A stretch of 13,941 nt of DNA from Phormidesmis priestleyi (GTDB lineage Bacteria > Cyanobacteriota > Cyanobacteriia > Phormidesmidales > Phormidesmidaceae). A program made the translations under genes and the position numbers. Under the pieces are notes generated by a model. That model made no database searches. It was not told where the DNA came from and worked only from the letters and a program-made list of their open reading frames with translations. The stretch lies in NCBI GenBank assembly GCA_003242115.1, contig QBMP01000085.1, forward strand, positions 970 to 14,910. The letters are read 5' to 3'. Within the stretch, counting starts at the first letter, position 1; each line of letters begins with the position of its first letter. Positions 7,662 through 13,941 of this stretch are shown one piece after another.

Positions 7662-7699
7662 GTTAAAGTTACAGGAGTTAAAGTTACAGAAGTTAAAGT
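7662..7699. repeat. 15-bp tandem repeat in the gatB leader
   Basis: GTTAAAGTTACAGGA (7662-7676) and GTTAAAGTTACAGAA (7677-7691) are followed by a partial third copy GTTAAAGT (7692-7699). The array sits 20 to 57 bp upstream of the gatB ATG and just downstream (minus strand) of the small decayed reading frame at 7703. Confidence 0.85.
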
Positions 7700-7702
7700 C
7701 GC

Positions 7703-7947
7703 CTAATCAATCGCGGCTAAAAAATCGCAAAATTCGTTGAGCTGTTTTGTAATCAGAGCATAGCAATCTTCCATCATATAAAAATTATCAGCAATTCTTA
7801 TAGGCTCCAGACGATGCGTGTCATTACTCCGAGCGCTAGCTGACAACATAGAGCCAAAGATTTCATATTCGCCTTACGCTGCTGCCGATGCGCTACGTAA
7901 GGGCGATATTTTTCAGGCGTACTAGCTAGGGCCTTTGAATTCACCAT
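7703..7947 (-). pseudogene. Possible small frameshifted gene upstream of gatB, unknown family
   Basis: Two overlapping minus-strand frames look like parts of one protein. Frame A starts at ATG 7947 (MVNSKALASTPEKYRPYVAH then RQQRKANMK) and stops at 7798. Frame B is open from about 7880 (GEYEIFGSMLSASARSNDTH, RLEPIRIADNFYMMEDCYAL, ITKQLNEFCDFLAAID) to the TAG at 7703-7705; its own first ATG is at 7849, giving 48 residues. Frame B reads like a real helical C-terminus with balanced amino-acid composition. A single-base indel near 7870-7885 would join A and B into a protein of about 80 residues. The join falls at the edge of an inverted repeat (7866-7908). I do not recognise the family. It could instead be two chance frames, or only frame B may be expressed. 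Confidence 0.4.
7866..7908. repeat. Imperfect 13-bp inverted repeat with 17-nt spacer
   Basis: TATTCGCCTTACG (7866-7878) faces CGTAAGGGCGATA (7896-7908). The arms are complementary once a one-base bulge on each side is allowed. It resembles the dispersed palindromic repeats of cyanobacterial intergenic DNA, but only one copy is visible in the window. Confidence 0.45.
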
Positions 7948-7998
7948 GCAATCTAGTATATCAAGGCACTATAAACTCGGAAGCTGATGATCAAAAAC

Positions 7999-8028
7999 TT
8001 GCTAAAGCAAAGTCACTATGAGTATGAT
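7999..8028 (+). promoter_or_regulatory. Candidate dps promoter
   Basis: TTGCTA (7999-8004) and TATGAT (8023-8028) are 18 bp apart, about 150 bp upstream of the dps start, and would give a leader containing the hairpin at 8111-8134. A second candidate further up is TTGAAT at 7936 with TATATC after 16 bp. Both rest on consensus match only. Confidence 0.3.
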
Positions 8029-8110
8029 TAAGGAGTCAGGAACGAGAAAAACCTTAAATAGATTCACTTCATCAGCGGCTCTGCTTTAATTGAGCAAGAT
8101 GGATTGCTTT

Positions 8111-8134
8111 AAGGCGCGTTTTGAAGCGCGCTTT
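8111..8134 (+). terminator. Terminator-like hairpin in the dps leader
   Basis: AAGGCGCG (8111-8118) pairs with CGCGCTTT (8127-8134), including one G-U pair, around an 8-nt loop, and is followed by TAG rather than a long T run. It lies 40 bp before the dps start codon. It may end an upstream transcript, attenuate dps, or stabilise the leader; the sequence does not decide between these. Confidence 0.45.
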
Positions 8135-8164
8135 TAGCCTGACACTACTGTTTGCTACCTTTTT

Positions 8165-8169
8165 GGAGG
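8165..8169 (+). promoter_or_regulatory. Ribosome binding site of dps
   Basis: GGAGG ends 4 bases before the ATG at 8174, the best Shine-Dalgarno match in the window. It fixes the start codon and suggests efficient translation. Confidence 0.8.
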
Positions 8170-8173
8170 CCCT

Positions 8174-8677
8174 ATGGTTTCAACCACATCCACATCTGCT
8201 TTTTACCCTACGCGACTAGACTTGCCTTTAGAAACGCGCAAGCCAGTTGTCGAAATGCTGAATACAACGCTTGCGGCCACGACTGACCTGCGCACGCAAA
8301 CCAAGCAAGCTCACTGGAATGTTAAGGGTAAAGACTTTTATCAGCTCCATCTGCTGTTTGATGAAATGGCGGGTGAGTTAGAAGAATTTAGTGACATGGT
8401 AGCGGAGCGCATTACGGCGCTAGCAGGTACCGCGATGGGTACGGTGCGGATGGCGGCGAGTGCCTCGATTTTACCGGAGTACGATTTTGAAGTGGTTGGT
8501 GGAATGGATCATGTCGCCACCCTTGCAGATCGCTACGCGGCCTATGCCAAACACTTACGCGAAAGCATCAATAAAGCCGACGAACTCGGCGATCAAGATA
8601 CGAATGATCTGTATGTAGAAATCTCTCGCACTATCGACAAGCGGCTGTGGTTCTTGGAAGCGCATTTGGTGGGTTAG
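8174..8677 (+). CDS. dps: Dps family ferritin-like DNA-protection protein
   Basis: Dps proteins form 12-subunit shells that oxidise Fe(II), usually with hydrogen peroxide, and store it as ferric mineral, so limiting Fenton damage; some also bind DNA. The 167-residue product is a single ferritin-like four-helix domain. All five ferroxidase ligands of the family can be placed. They are His47 (KQAHWNVKG), His59 and Asp63 (QLHLLFDEM), and Asp74 and Glu78 (FSDMVAERI), with the same spacing as His31, His43, Asp47, Asp58 and Glu62 of the Listeria protein. The N-terminal tail (1-15) is short and uncharged, with no lysine cluster, so DNA binding through the tail is not obvious. The gene is monocistronic on its own strand, divergent from gatB, with a strong SD and a leader hairpin. 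PerR or Fur control would fit the family, but no clear box is seen. Confidence 0.95.
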   Translation: MVSTTSTSAFYPTRLDLPLETRKPVVEMLNTTLAATTDLRTQTKQAHWNVKGKDFYQLHLLFDEMAGELEEFSDMVAERITALAGTAMGTVRMAASASILPEYDFEVVGGMDHVATLADRYAAYAKHLRESINKADELGDQDTNDLYVEISRTIDKRLWFLEAHLVG

Positions 8678-8695
8678 TACTGTTTGAGTACTGTC
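8674..8695. repeat. Imperfect 11-bp tandem duplication over the dps stop codon
   Basis: TTAGTACTGTT (8674-8684) is followed by TGAGTACTGTC (8685-8695), matching at 9 of 11 positions. The first unit contains the TAG stop of dps. The arrangement parallels the 11-bp array at the end of the sugar transferase gene. Confidence 0.45.
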
Positions 8696-8969
8696 GTTAA
8701 GAGACGGGCTGTAGCTTGGTTTGAGTTTATAGATAAGCTGTTTAGCGCTGATAGTCGGCTTGTACAGGCCGTACTGTCGGTGCGAACAGACTCAAATATG
8801 GCAAGATGACTTCAATATTTATCTAAAAACCATGCTTATTTTTCAGCAGCACTGGTAGAGTCAAAGTGGTTTAACTGCATTCCAAGAGCGGGTTTAGACT
8901 ACGCTCAACTGGCCAAAAAAAGCAATAATAGATTAGGACATAATTTTTATTGCCTAGAGTGTAGCAGCT

Positions 8970-9188
8970 ATGACTGAGTTACTTGAACGCGCTATCACTA
9001 GATTGAAAACTTTACCTGCAAGCGAACAAGATGTAATCGCTTCCATGATTTTAGAAGAACTTGAGGATGACCTGCGCTGGGATGAAGCATTTTCCCGTTC
9101 TCCAGGTACGCTTGCTAAACTGGCAGCTTCAGCCATGTCAGAGTATCGCGCAGGTAAAACCCAAGAACTTGATCCAGAAACATTGTGA
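8970..9188 (+). CDS. Antitoxin-like small protein, partner of a lost RelE/ParE-type toxin
   Basis: The 72-residue acidic protein (LLERAITRLKTLPASEQDVI, then ASMILEELEDDLRWDEAF) ends in AEYRAGKTQELDPETL-like sequence (SEYRAGKTQELDPETL). As I recall, this pattern is common in cyanobacterial genes that sit just upstream of RelE/ParE-fold toxins. Such antitoxins neutralise the toxin through a C-terminal segment and often repress their own operon. I see no ribbon-helix-helix or HTH motif clearly. The stop TGA overlaps a GTG in the usual GTGA coupling with the next frame, which begins MKSRTT, the expected start of the partner toxin. That frame breaks at once, so the antitoxin appears to be an orphan. 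Assignment rests on remembered family pattern and context, not a search. Confidence 0.7.
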   Translation: MTELLERAITRLKTLPASEQDVIASMILEELEDDLRWDEAFSRSPGTLAKLAASAMSEYRAGKTQELDPETL

Positions 9189-9247
9189 AGTCACGCACTA
9201 CACTCTAGTCTAGACGCTCACGTCCTATCTATTTTGGTTATTGCTAA
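9185..9247 (+). pseudogene. Remnant of a RelE/ParE-type toxin gene
   Basis: The frame starting at GTG 9185-9187 overlaps the antitoxin stop by two bases and reads MKSRTTL, a TAG at 9206-9208, then SRRSRPIYFGYC and TAA at 9245-9247. MKSRTT and RPIY resemble the start and the central strand of RelE/ParE toxins paired with this antitoxin type. The 40 or so residues normally between them are missing. The match is short, so the second part could be chance, but both pieces lie in the same frame. Confidence 0.45.
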
Positions 9248-9288
9248 TGAAAGAGCTCCTTTTACAGTCGATTTTGCCACAACTGAAC

Positions 9289-9525
9289 TTATGCTATCCG
9301 CTCTAGCCACCAGTCGGCGGCTAGAGCAAAGTCAATCGTTTCACACAGACAAGTAACGCCTGTGCGAGTACCGTCTAGAAACTCGTAGTCGGCGGCAGTG
9401 GCAGCGGATAATTCTGAAAATTTACAGGTAGGAACGCGGGCAACTTTATTGTCTCGGAAGGTCACTTAGTCGCGACATTTGCTGTGCGAAGAAGCATGAA
9501 AATATTTCTGAATGAATTGCATCAT
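9289..9525 (-). pseudogene. Short interrupted reading frame, unknown family
   Basis: On the minus strand a frame from ATG 9525 reads MMQFIQKYFHASSHSKCRD, a TAA stop at 9466-9468, then continues VTFRDNKVARVPTCKFSELS, AATAADYEFLDGTRTGVTCL and CETIDFALAADWWLERIA to the TAA at 9289-9291. The second part (58 residues, GTG at 9465) looks like genuine protein. The start VTFRDNKVARVP...F.EL recalls DUF2442-type small proteins, though the end does not, so I leave it unassigned. Either a nonsense mutation split one gene, or only the GTG-started part is real. A perfect 9-bp inverted repeat GCTCTAGCC/GGCTAGAGC (9300-9308, 9319-9327) lies inside it and encodes ALAADWWLE. Confidence 0.4.
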
Positions 9526-9551
9526 TAGCATTTATCAAAAATCACTGAAAA

Positions 9552-9607
9552 AGTAGACCCTGTTCGGCAGGTTTAAACAGCAACCCAAAAACCGAACAAG
9601 ATCTACT
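9552..9607. repeat. 56-bp imperfect inverted repeat, possible MITE-like remnant
   Basis: AGTAGACCCTGTTCGG (9552-9567) and CCGAACAAGATCTACT (9592-9607) are complementary at 14 of 16 positions, around a 24-nt spacer. Long arms without a T run and its place in a decayed intergenic stretch suggest the two ends of a small non-coding mobile element or a dispersed repeat. No target-site duplication is visible and no transposase is nearby. Confidence 0.4.
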
Positions 9608-9654
9608 AACCCGCTAGTACACAAACGTATTACCTTATAAGGCAATAACAGAGA

Positions 9655-10407
9655 TTAGCTAATAGCTTGGCGCTTTATCTGCGATGCACTTGCGCCACCA
9701 ATCAGTAGGAGAGCTATCACAGAACCTGGTTCCGGAACAGAGGCAGGAGTACCTCCGCCTCCGCCAGGGGTAGCAGCGCCCAAAGTGATATTATCAAAGC
9801 CAATTTGGTTGACGACCCCTCCAAAATCGACGGACTTTGCAATTCCAGTGAAACCAACTCCAAATGGCACAAATGGGCTGAATTGACCCATTGGATCGGG
9901 AGCCCCATTGAATGGTGTAGTCGGTAGATTAAGAGTGGCTAGAATATTGCCCATGCCATTCAATCCGTCGTACACATTAATCGTACCAGGATTGTTGATT
10001 GCTGAGTAGAAGAAAGAGAAGCCCGTATCAAAACCGGCGGCTACATTCATAACGGCAGCACCTCCTGACAGGAAAAACAGAATGGTATCAGGAGAAGGCT
10101 CACCCCCAAAGTTTCCAGTTCCGCCAGCATCTGCATCAACAATTGCCAATGAGTTGGAGCTAAACTCAATTCCAAAATTCGTGCCTGTGTTGCCCTGGCT
10201 TCCCGATCCCCCGTTATAAAAACCATTAACGTTCTCAAGATTCTGTAGTCCTTCAAAGTCAAGGACAATAGTTGCTGCCTGCGCTTTTTCAACGTTGAAG
10301 GTTGTCAGAGCAAGGGCAGAAAGAGCTGCATAAAAAGGAACTATACTGGCTTGCTTAATAAAAGTAGACGCCATTCCGGAAATGCTAGCTAGATTGTTTC
10401 TTTTCAT
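9655..10407 (-). CDS. PEP-CTERM sorting domain-containing secreted protein
   Basis: The 250-residue protein has a Sec signal peptide. After a basic start (MKRNN) there is a hydrophobic run (about 20-36) and probable cleavage after AQA at 42-44. A Gly/Asn/Phe-rich body follows (FNGAPDPMGQ, GFDNITLG near the end), then a Gly5 spacer and the C-terminal sorting signal from about 224: VPEP, the hydrophobic GSVIALLLIGGASAS, and the basic end QIKRQ. Family members are exported and cleaved by an exosortase, and in biofilm-forming bacteria they often go with exopolysaccharide. The body has the all-beta look usual for these proteins, with no catalytic motif seen. I prefer the ATG at 10407; the same frame extends to a TTG at 10428 that adds seven residues. 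No exosortase is in the window. Confidence 0.9.
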   Translation of the reverse strand: MKRNNLASISGMASTFIKQASIVPFYAALSALALTTFNVEKAQAATIVLDFEGLQNLENVNGFYNGGSGSQGNTGTNFGIEFSSNSLAIVDADAGGTGNFGGEPSPDTILFFLSGGAAVMNVAAGFDTGFSFFYSAINNPGTINVYDGLNGMGNILATLNLPTTPFNGAPDPMGQFSPFVPFGVGFTGIAKSVDFGGVVNQIGFDNITLGAATPGGGGGTPASVPEPGSVIALLLIGGASASQIKRQAIS

Positions 10408-10898
10408 CACTGTGATTGGGTATCCCAAAAAATAAACTGCTTTGACTTATCGCCACGAGAAACACCCGATTTTCTAAGAGATGTCGACAGTTCTTAAAGA
10501 TGCAAAGTCTTTGGCGCGTAAAGAACCTTCTGTACGTGTCCAGTTTATTAAGTATCTAGATTGTCGAAAGGCCCATCAGTGATTCAGTAGAACCCCAATG
10601 CGACATTAATCACACATCGGGTCACTATAGAAGCTAGCTGGGTAGAGATTCGTAGCTGTAAACAGCTGTAATAATGCAAGAAACGTATTCCTTTACATCT
10701 CTAAATCCCTATCTGCCTTCAGTAAAACTATGCAATTTTCAATGCCTAAAAGCAAGTGATAATCCTTAGACTTTACTCAAAGTTCAAATACTCCGTAGGT
10801 ATCTTGCTTTCAGATTCATAAGTATTGGGTGTAATCGGTTTTGTACTCGGCTGGTGAAGGAATTAAGTAACTGCGGGCCCTGATCGGCTGCGATCGCG
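10408..10898. other. Intergenic stretch between the UPF0182 and PEP-CTERM genes
   Basis: No gene is seen. It holds a nested inverted repeat, GTTCTT (10490-10495) with AAGAAC (10521-10526) enclosing AAAGA (10496-10500) with TCTTT (10508-10512), in the likely leader of the PEP-CTERM gene. It also holds a near-perfect dyad AGCTGTAAACAGCT (10654-10667), and a minus-strand -10-like TATAGT at 10624-10629 without a good -35. No clear terminator follows the UPF0182 gene. Confidence 0.4.
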
Positions 10899-13800
10899 CT
10901 ACTCTCCACTCCCTAACTCCGAATCACTGGGCAGGAACAGATCTTCAACGCTACTGGTATTATTCAATTCTCGAATGACTGCTGGAGCGCTGACTTTCTT
11001 TTCTCTAAAGACTGCCTGTAATGCTTGCTCTAGCGTTTCAGCCATCGCAATGCGGTTTTTGTAAGCGACGATTACTCTCGCCAAAATTGGCAGCGGATTT
11101 TGCTCAGCTTCCAGGTACAGCGGCTCAACATACAGCAAAGATTGCTCAATCGGAATGACGAGCAGATTTCCTTGATTGGCTCTTGAGCCTTGAGTATTCC
11201 ATAGCGAAATGCGCTGAGAGATTTCTGGGTCTTGATTAATTCGAGCTTCTATTTGCTCAGGGCCAAAGACTAGCTCTTGCTTAGGAAACTGATAGAGCAA
11301 CTGACGGCCATACTGTTCGCCGTCGGAGCGGGCGGCTAGCCAAGCCACGAGGTTGTTGCGCTGAGCCGGGGTAAAGGGCCGCAGCAGCACAAATTCACCC
11401 GCATCTTGTCCGGGCAGTTCCATAATCAGGTAGTACGGATCAACAACCTGTTCTTTATTGGCGTAGATCTCATTCGGAGCCCGCCACTGATCTTCTCGGT
11501 TATAGAAAACCTGAGGATCGGTCATGTGGTAAGTGAGGAGTTGGTTCGACTGAACGAGAGAAAAGTCTTGAGGGTAGCGAATATGTGCAAATAAAGTAGG
11601 CGGCATGGCCGTGAACGGCTGAAACATGTTGGGGAAAATTTGCGCCCAAGTGCGGATGACGGGATCGCTATCGTCGGCGATGTAGAAGTGCACTGAACCG
11701 TTGTAGGCATCAATGATGACTTTGACGGAGTTGCGAATGTAGTTGAAGGCGTTGTTGCCCGGATCGGCGTAGGGGTAGCGATCGCTAGTCGTATACGCAT
11801 CCATCATCCAGTAGAGATAGTTTTCACCCGATTCTTCGCCGGGTACGGCAAAGCCATCTTCGGCATCAGCAACCACTAAATACGGGTCATTGTCGTACTG
11901 CAAAAATGGCGCAATTCGGCGCACCCGCGATTTGATGTTGCGCCGAAACATCAGCTTGGTATCGGCCGTAAAGTCATCGCTGAGCAGCATTTTCCAGTCG
12001 CCTAAGTGCTTAGCAAACAGCAGTCGCTGCCAAAAGCCCCCGATCCCAATGCCGCCTTGGCCGTCGTAGCGGTTATAGACATTTTCACTGCCGCTGGGAA
12101 AATCTAGCTCAGAAACTTTTGAGCCGGTCATGATGTAGTTGTTAGTCAGTTCGCCAAAGTAAATGCGCGGCTTGCCAATGGGAATGGCATCGGAGATCGC
12201 TTTTGAACTCGCAGTATGAGCAATGTCTTTGACAAAGTATTCTGGCAAACCGTCTGGGCCAGCAGTATTGACCGGGCTCATGGTAAAGCCGTAGCCGTGC
12301 GTATAGGTCAAGTGCTCGTTCACCCAGGTTTTGGCCTCAGCGGGCACCTGCTCATAGTTCAGCTCACGCGCTGAAATCAGCACCTGCCGCCGATTGAGCT
12401 GATCGCCCTCGCTGGCAAAGGTGTATCTATCCACATCGGCATCGGGAAACTCGTAGTAAAGGCGGATTTGCTGAAGCTGTCGATTGGATTCGAGTAAAGG
12501 CCGTGTATCCCACAGGCGAATATTGCGCACCGTCAGATCGTTTTCTTCCAAATCGGCCAGCGTCAGGTTGCCCTGCGGGTCGAATTGTTTGGTTTCGATG
12601 CTGGTGAGGCCAAAGGCGGCGCGGGTAAAGGCAATGGTGCGCTGAATGTAGGGGACTTCGCGCAAAAGCTCGTTGGGCTGCACAATCACCCGCTGCACGA
12701 TCCAGGGAGCAAACGTATTACCCACTAGAGCAAAGAGTAAGTAGAGAGAAATCGCGCCGACCGCTGGTCGCACGCCCCAGATCGCTGGGCCCTTGAAGGG
12801 ATCTCCAGTAGGTAGGTTCATACCTATCATCGCTTTGGGCCAAGTGATGGTTCGCCACATCAGCGCTAACGCTACGATCAAGGCAATGCAGCTCAAGGCC
12901 GTATTCACCGGCAAATCGACGCGAATATCGGTGAAGCTTGCGCCATAGGTAACGCCTTGTTTGGAGTACAGTAGCTCGTAGCGACCGAGCCAATGCCCTA
13001 ACGCTGTCATCAGCATCAGCCCCGCTGCCATCGAATACAAATGCCGCTGCTGCGCCGAAGAAAATCCTGCAAAGTGGCCCTGACTAAACGTATCGCCTGC
13101 CAGCAAATACTCTAAAAGCACGCCGGTAATTAAAAACAGCAGCAGCCCTGATAGCCAAAATTCCAGCAGCTCCCAAGCGGGCAGTTGAAACATATAAAAG
13201 CTCAGATCTTGGCCAAATACCGGATCGGCTTGGCCAAAAGGCGTTGGGCTCAGTGCCGGTAATATGCGCCCCCATTCATTTGCAAAAATAATGCTGAAGC
13301 AAATGCTCAACACCACTGCGCCAATCCTGACCAGCGTTTGTGGAAAGGCAACGAAGGCTATAGCGCCAACCATCACCGCACCGCCTTTAATCGGCTGCTC
13401 AATGAGGCTCTTTGCCAGCGCCCAGTTGGATTCTAGATTGAGCCCTAGCGGCGATGGAATGGGGGTGCGAAAGGTCAGCACTTCATCGACGGCTAGCTGT
13501 GCGGTGTACAGTAGCCCTGCGCCCATTGCGATGCCTAAGCCAAATAGCACCGGCAGCAGCCCTCTTAGCCCTAAGCCACTGCGCAAGTTAGCCTGATTGG
13601 GCAGCAGGCAGTTTTGATTGAACTGAAGCTGTAAAGCCAAATTGAGGTTAGAAAAAGCCACCATTAGACTGACGATGAGGGCTAAGGCAGCCAAGATTAG
13701 CTGCGCGCGCGATCGCAGCCAAAACTCAGCCGCAAAACTCAGTTCCCCAAACCACAGCCCTTCAGCTAAATAATCGGTGGCAATGGTGGCAATGTAAGCC

Positions 13801-13919
13801 ACCGTTAGCAATAAGGCCATCGCCAACGCCAGCGCTAACCCTATGGGCAAATCCATTGCCTGAGAAGAGCGATCGCCTAAGTGATTGAATCCACGTTTTA
13901 ATCCACTTAGTAACGTCAA
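10899..13919 (-). CDS. UPF0182 family membrane protein (COG1615)
   Basis: The 1006-residue protein has the family layout. About eight membrane helices occupy the first 410 residues (near 25-46, 68-92, 118-138, 178-213, 250-273, 294-310, 342-357 and 386-408), and a soluble domain of about 600 residues follows. Recognisable conserved blocks are DPVFGQDLSFYMFQLP, YSKQGVTYGASFTDIRVDLP, QRVIVQPNELLREVPYIQRT, RNIRLWDTRPLLESNRQLQQ, and further on DSDPVIRTWAQIFPNMF. The molecular function is unknown for the whole family. The large domain probably faces outside the cytoplasmic membrane, but this is inferred. The start is taken as TTG at 13919, because an in-frame TAA lies two codons upstream. The first in-frame ATG (13856) would remove 21 residues but keep all membrane helices. 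Transcription begins outside or at the window edge. Confidence 0.93.
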   Translation of the reverse strand: MTLLSGLKRGFNHLGDRSSQAMDLPIGLALALAMALLLTVAYIATIATDYLAEGLWFGELSFAAEFWLRSRAQLILAALALIVSLMVAFSNLNLALQLQFNQNCLLPNQANLRSGLGLRGLLPVLFGLGIAMGAGLLYTAQLAVDEVLTFRTPIPSPLGLNLESNWALAKSLIEQPIKGGAVMVGAIAFVAFPQTLVRIGAVVLSICFSIIFANEWGRILPALSPTPFGQADPVFGQDLSFYMFQLPAWELLEFWLSGLLLFLITGVLLEYLLAGDTFSQGHFAGFSSAQQRHLYSMAAGLMLMTALGHWLGRYELLYSKQGVTYGASFTDIRVDLPVNTALSCIALIVALALMWRTITWPKAMIGMNLPTGDPFKGPAIWGVRPAVGAISLYLLFALVGNTFAPWIVQRVIVQPNELLREVPYIQRTIAFTRAAFGLTSIETKQFDPQGNLTLADLEENDLTVRNIRLWDTRPLLESNRQLQQIRLYYEFPDADVDRYTFASEGDQLNRRQVLISARELNYEQVPAEAKTWVNEHLTYTHGYGFTMSPVNTAGPDGLPEYFVKDIAHTASSKAISDAIPIGKPRIYFGELTNNYIMTGSKVSELDFPSGSENVYNRYDGQGGIGIGGFWQRLLFAKHLGDWKMLLSDDFTADTKLMFRRNIKSRVRRIAPFLQYDNDPYLVVADAEDGFAVPGEESGENYLYWMMDAYTTSDRYPYADPGNNAFNYIRNSVKVIIDAYNGSVHFYIADDSDPVIRTWAQIFPNMFQPFTAMPPTLFAHIRYPQDFSLVQSNQLLTYHMTDPQVFYNREDQWRAPNEIYANKEQVVDPYYLIMELPGQDAGEFVLLRPFTPAQRNNLVAWLAARSDGEQYGRQLLYQFPKQELVFGPEQIEARINQDPEISQRISLWNTQGSRANQGNLLVIPIEQSLLYVEPLYLEAEQNPLPILARVIVAYKNRIAMAETLEQALQAVFREKKVSAPAVIRELNNTSSVEDLFLPSDSELGSGE

Positions 13920-13941
13920 AGCTTACCGCCCTGCTAGAGAG

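Noticed and set aside
8757..8781. GTAC-containing near-palindrome considered as a LexA box
   Set aside because: The spacing between the GTAC half-sites is 5 rather than the 4 of the cyanobacterial LexA consensus.
8922..8953. Inverted repeat GCAATAA/TTATTGC before the antitoxin gene with a run of seven A on its left
   Set aside because: It could be a minus-strand terminator, but no minus-strand gene lies upstream to be terminated and the stem is AT-rich.
10408..10428. TTG start seven codons upstream in the PEP-CTERM gene
   Set aside because: The ATG at 10407 gives a typical basic signal-peptide start; the added residues are not signal-like.

Overview
The window looks like a chromosomal segment of a cyanobacterium. 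The HIP1 octamer GCGATCGC or close variants recurs in and between genes (for example near 627, 2290, 2948, 3726, 4866, 5348, 6590, 6924, 10892, 11779, 13709 and 13870). The gene set is also cyanobacterial: a UPF0182 membrane protein, GatB, ScpA, Dps, a small LapA-domain membrane protein and a PEP-CTERM protein. I cannot name the species; a filamentous or Leptolyngbya/Synechococcales-type genome is only a guess.

Layout, left to right. A large minus-strand gene (83-2374) encodes a predicted extracellular beta-helix plus LamG protein. A 0.9 kb gene-free stretch follows, holding a 12-bp palindrome, a terminator and an 11-bp tandem repeat. Next on the minus strand are a monotopic sugar transferase (3288-3932), a decayed PPC/DUF296 gene (4107-4493), scpA (4516-5379), a two-TM LapA-domain protein (5486-5833) and gatB (6161-7642), which has a strong intrinsic terminator at about 6002-6037. 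Upstream of gatB is what looks like a small frameshifted gene (7703-7947). The plus strand then carries dps (8174-8677), with a clear SD and a leader hairpin, and an orphan antitoxin-like gene (8970-9188) whose toxin partner seems reduced to a remnant. A 0.47 kb stretch of decayed DNA follows, with an interrupted reading frame and a 56-bp imperfect inverted repeat. Last come a PEP-CTERM protein (9655-10407) and a large UPF0182 membrane protein (10899-13919), both on the minus strand.

The genes do not form one pathway. Each functional gene appears to be transcribed separately. Two themes run through the window. The first is the cell envelope and surface (LamG/beta-helix protein, sugar transferase, LapA-domain protein, PEP-CTERM protein, UPF0182). 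The second is housekeeping (gatB for Gln/Asn-tRNA formation, scpA for chromosome condensation, dps for iron and oxidative protection).

I found no convincing new multi-gene system. The less ordinary features are short tandem duplications of 11-15 bp placed at gene boundaries (3251-3294, 3987-4010, 5849-5890, 7662-7699 and, weaker, 8674-8695), and several small genes caught at different stages of decay.
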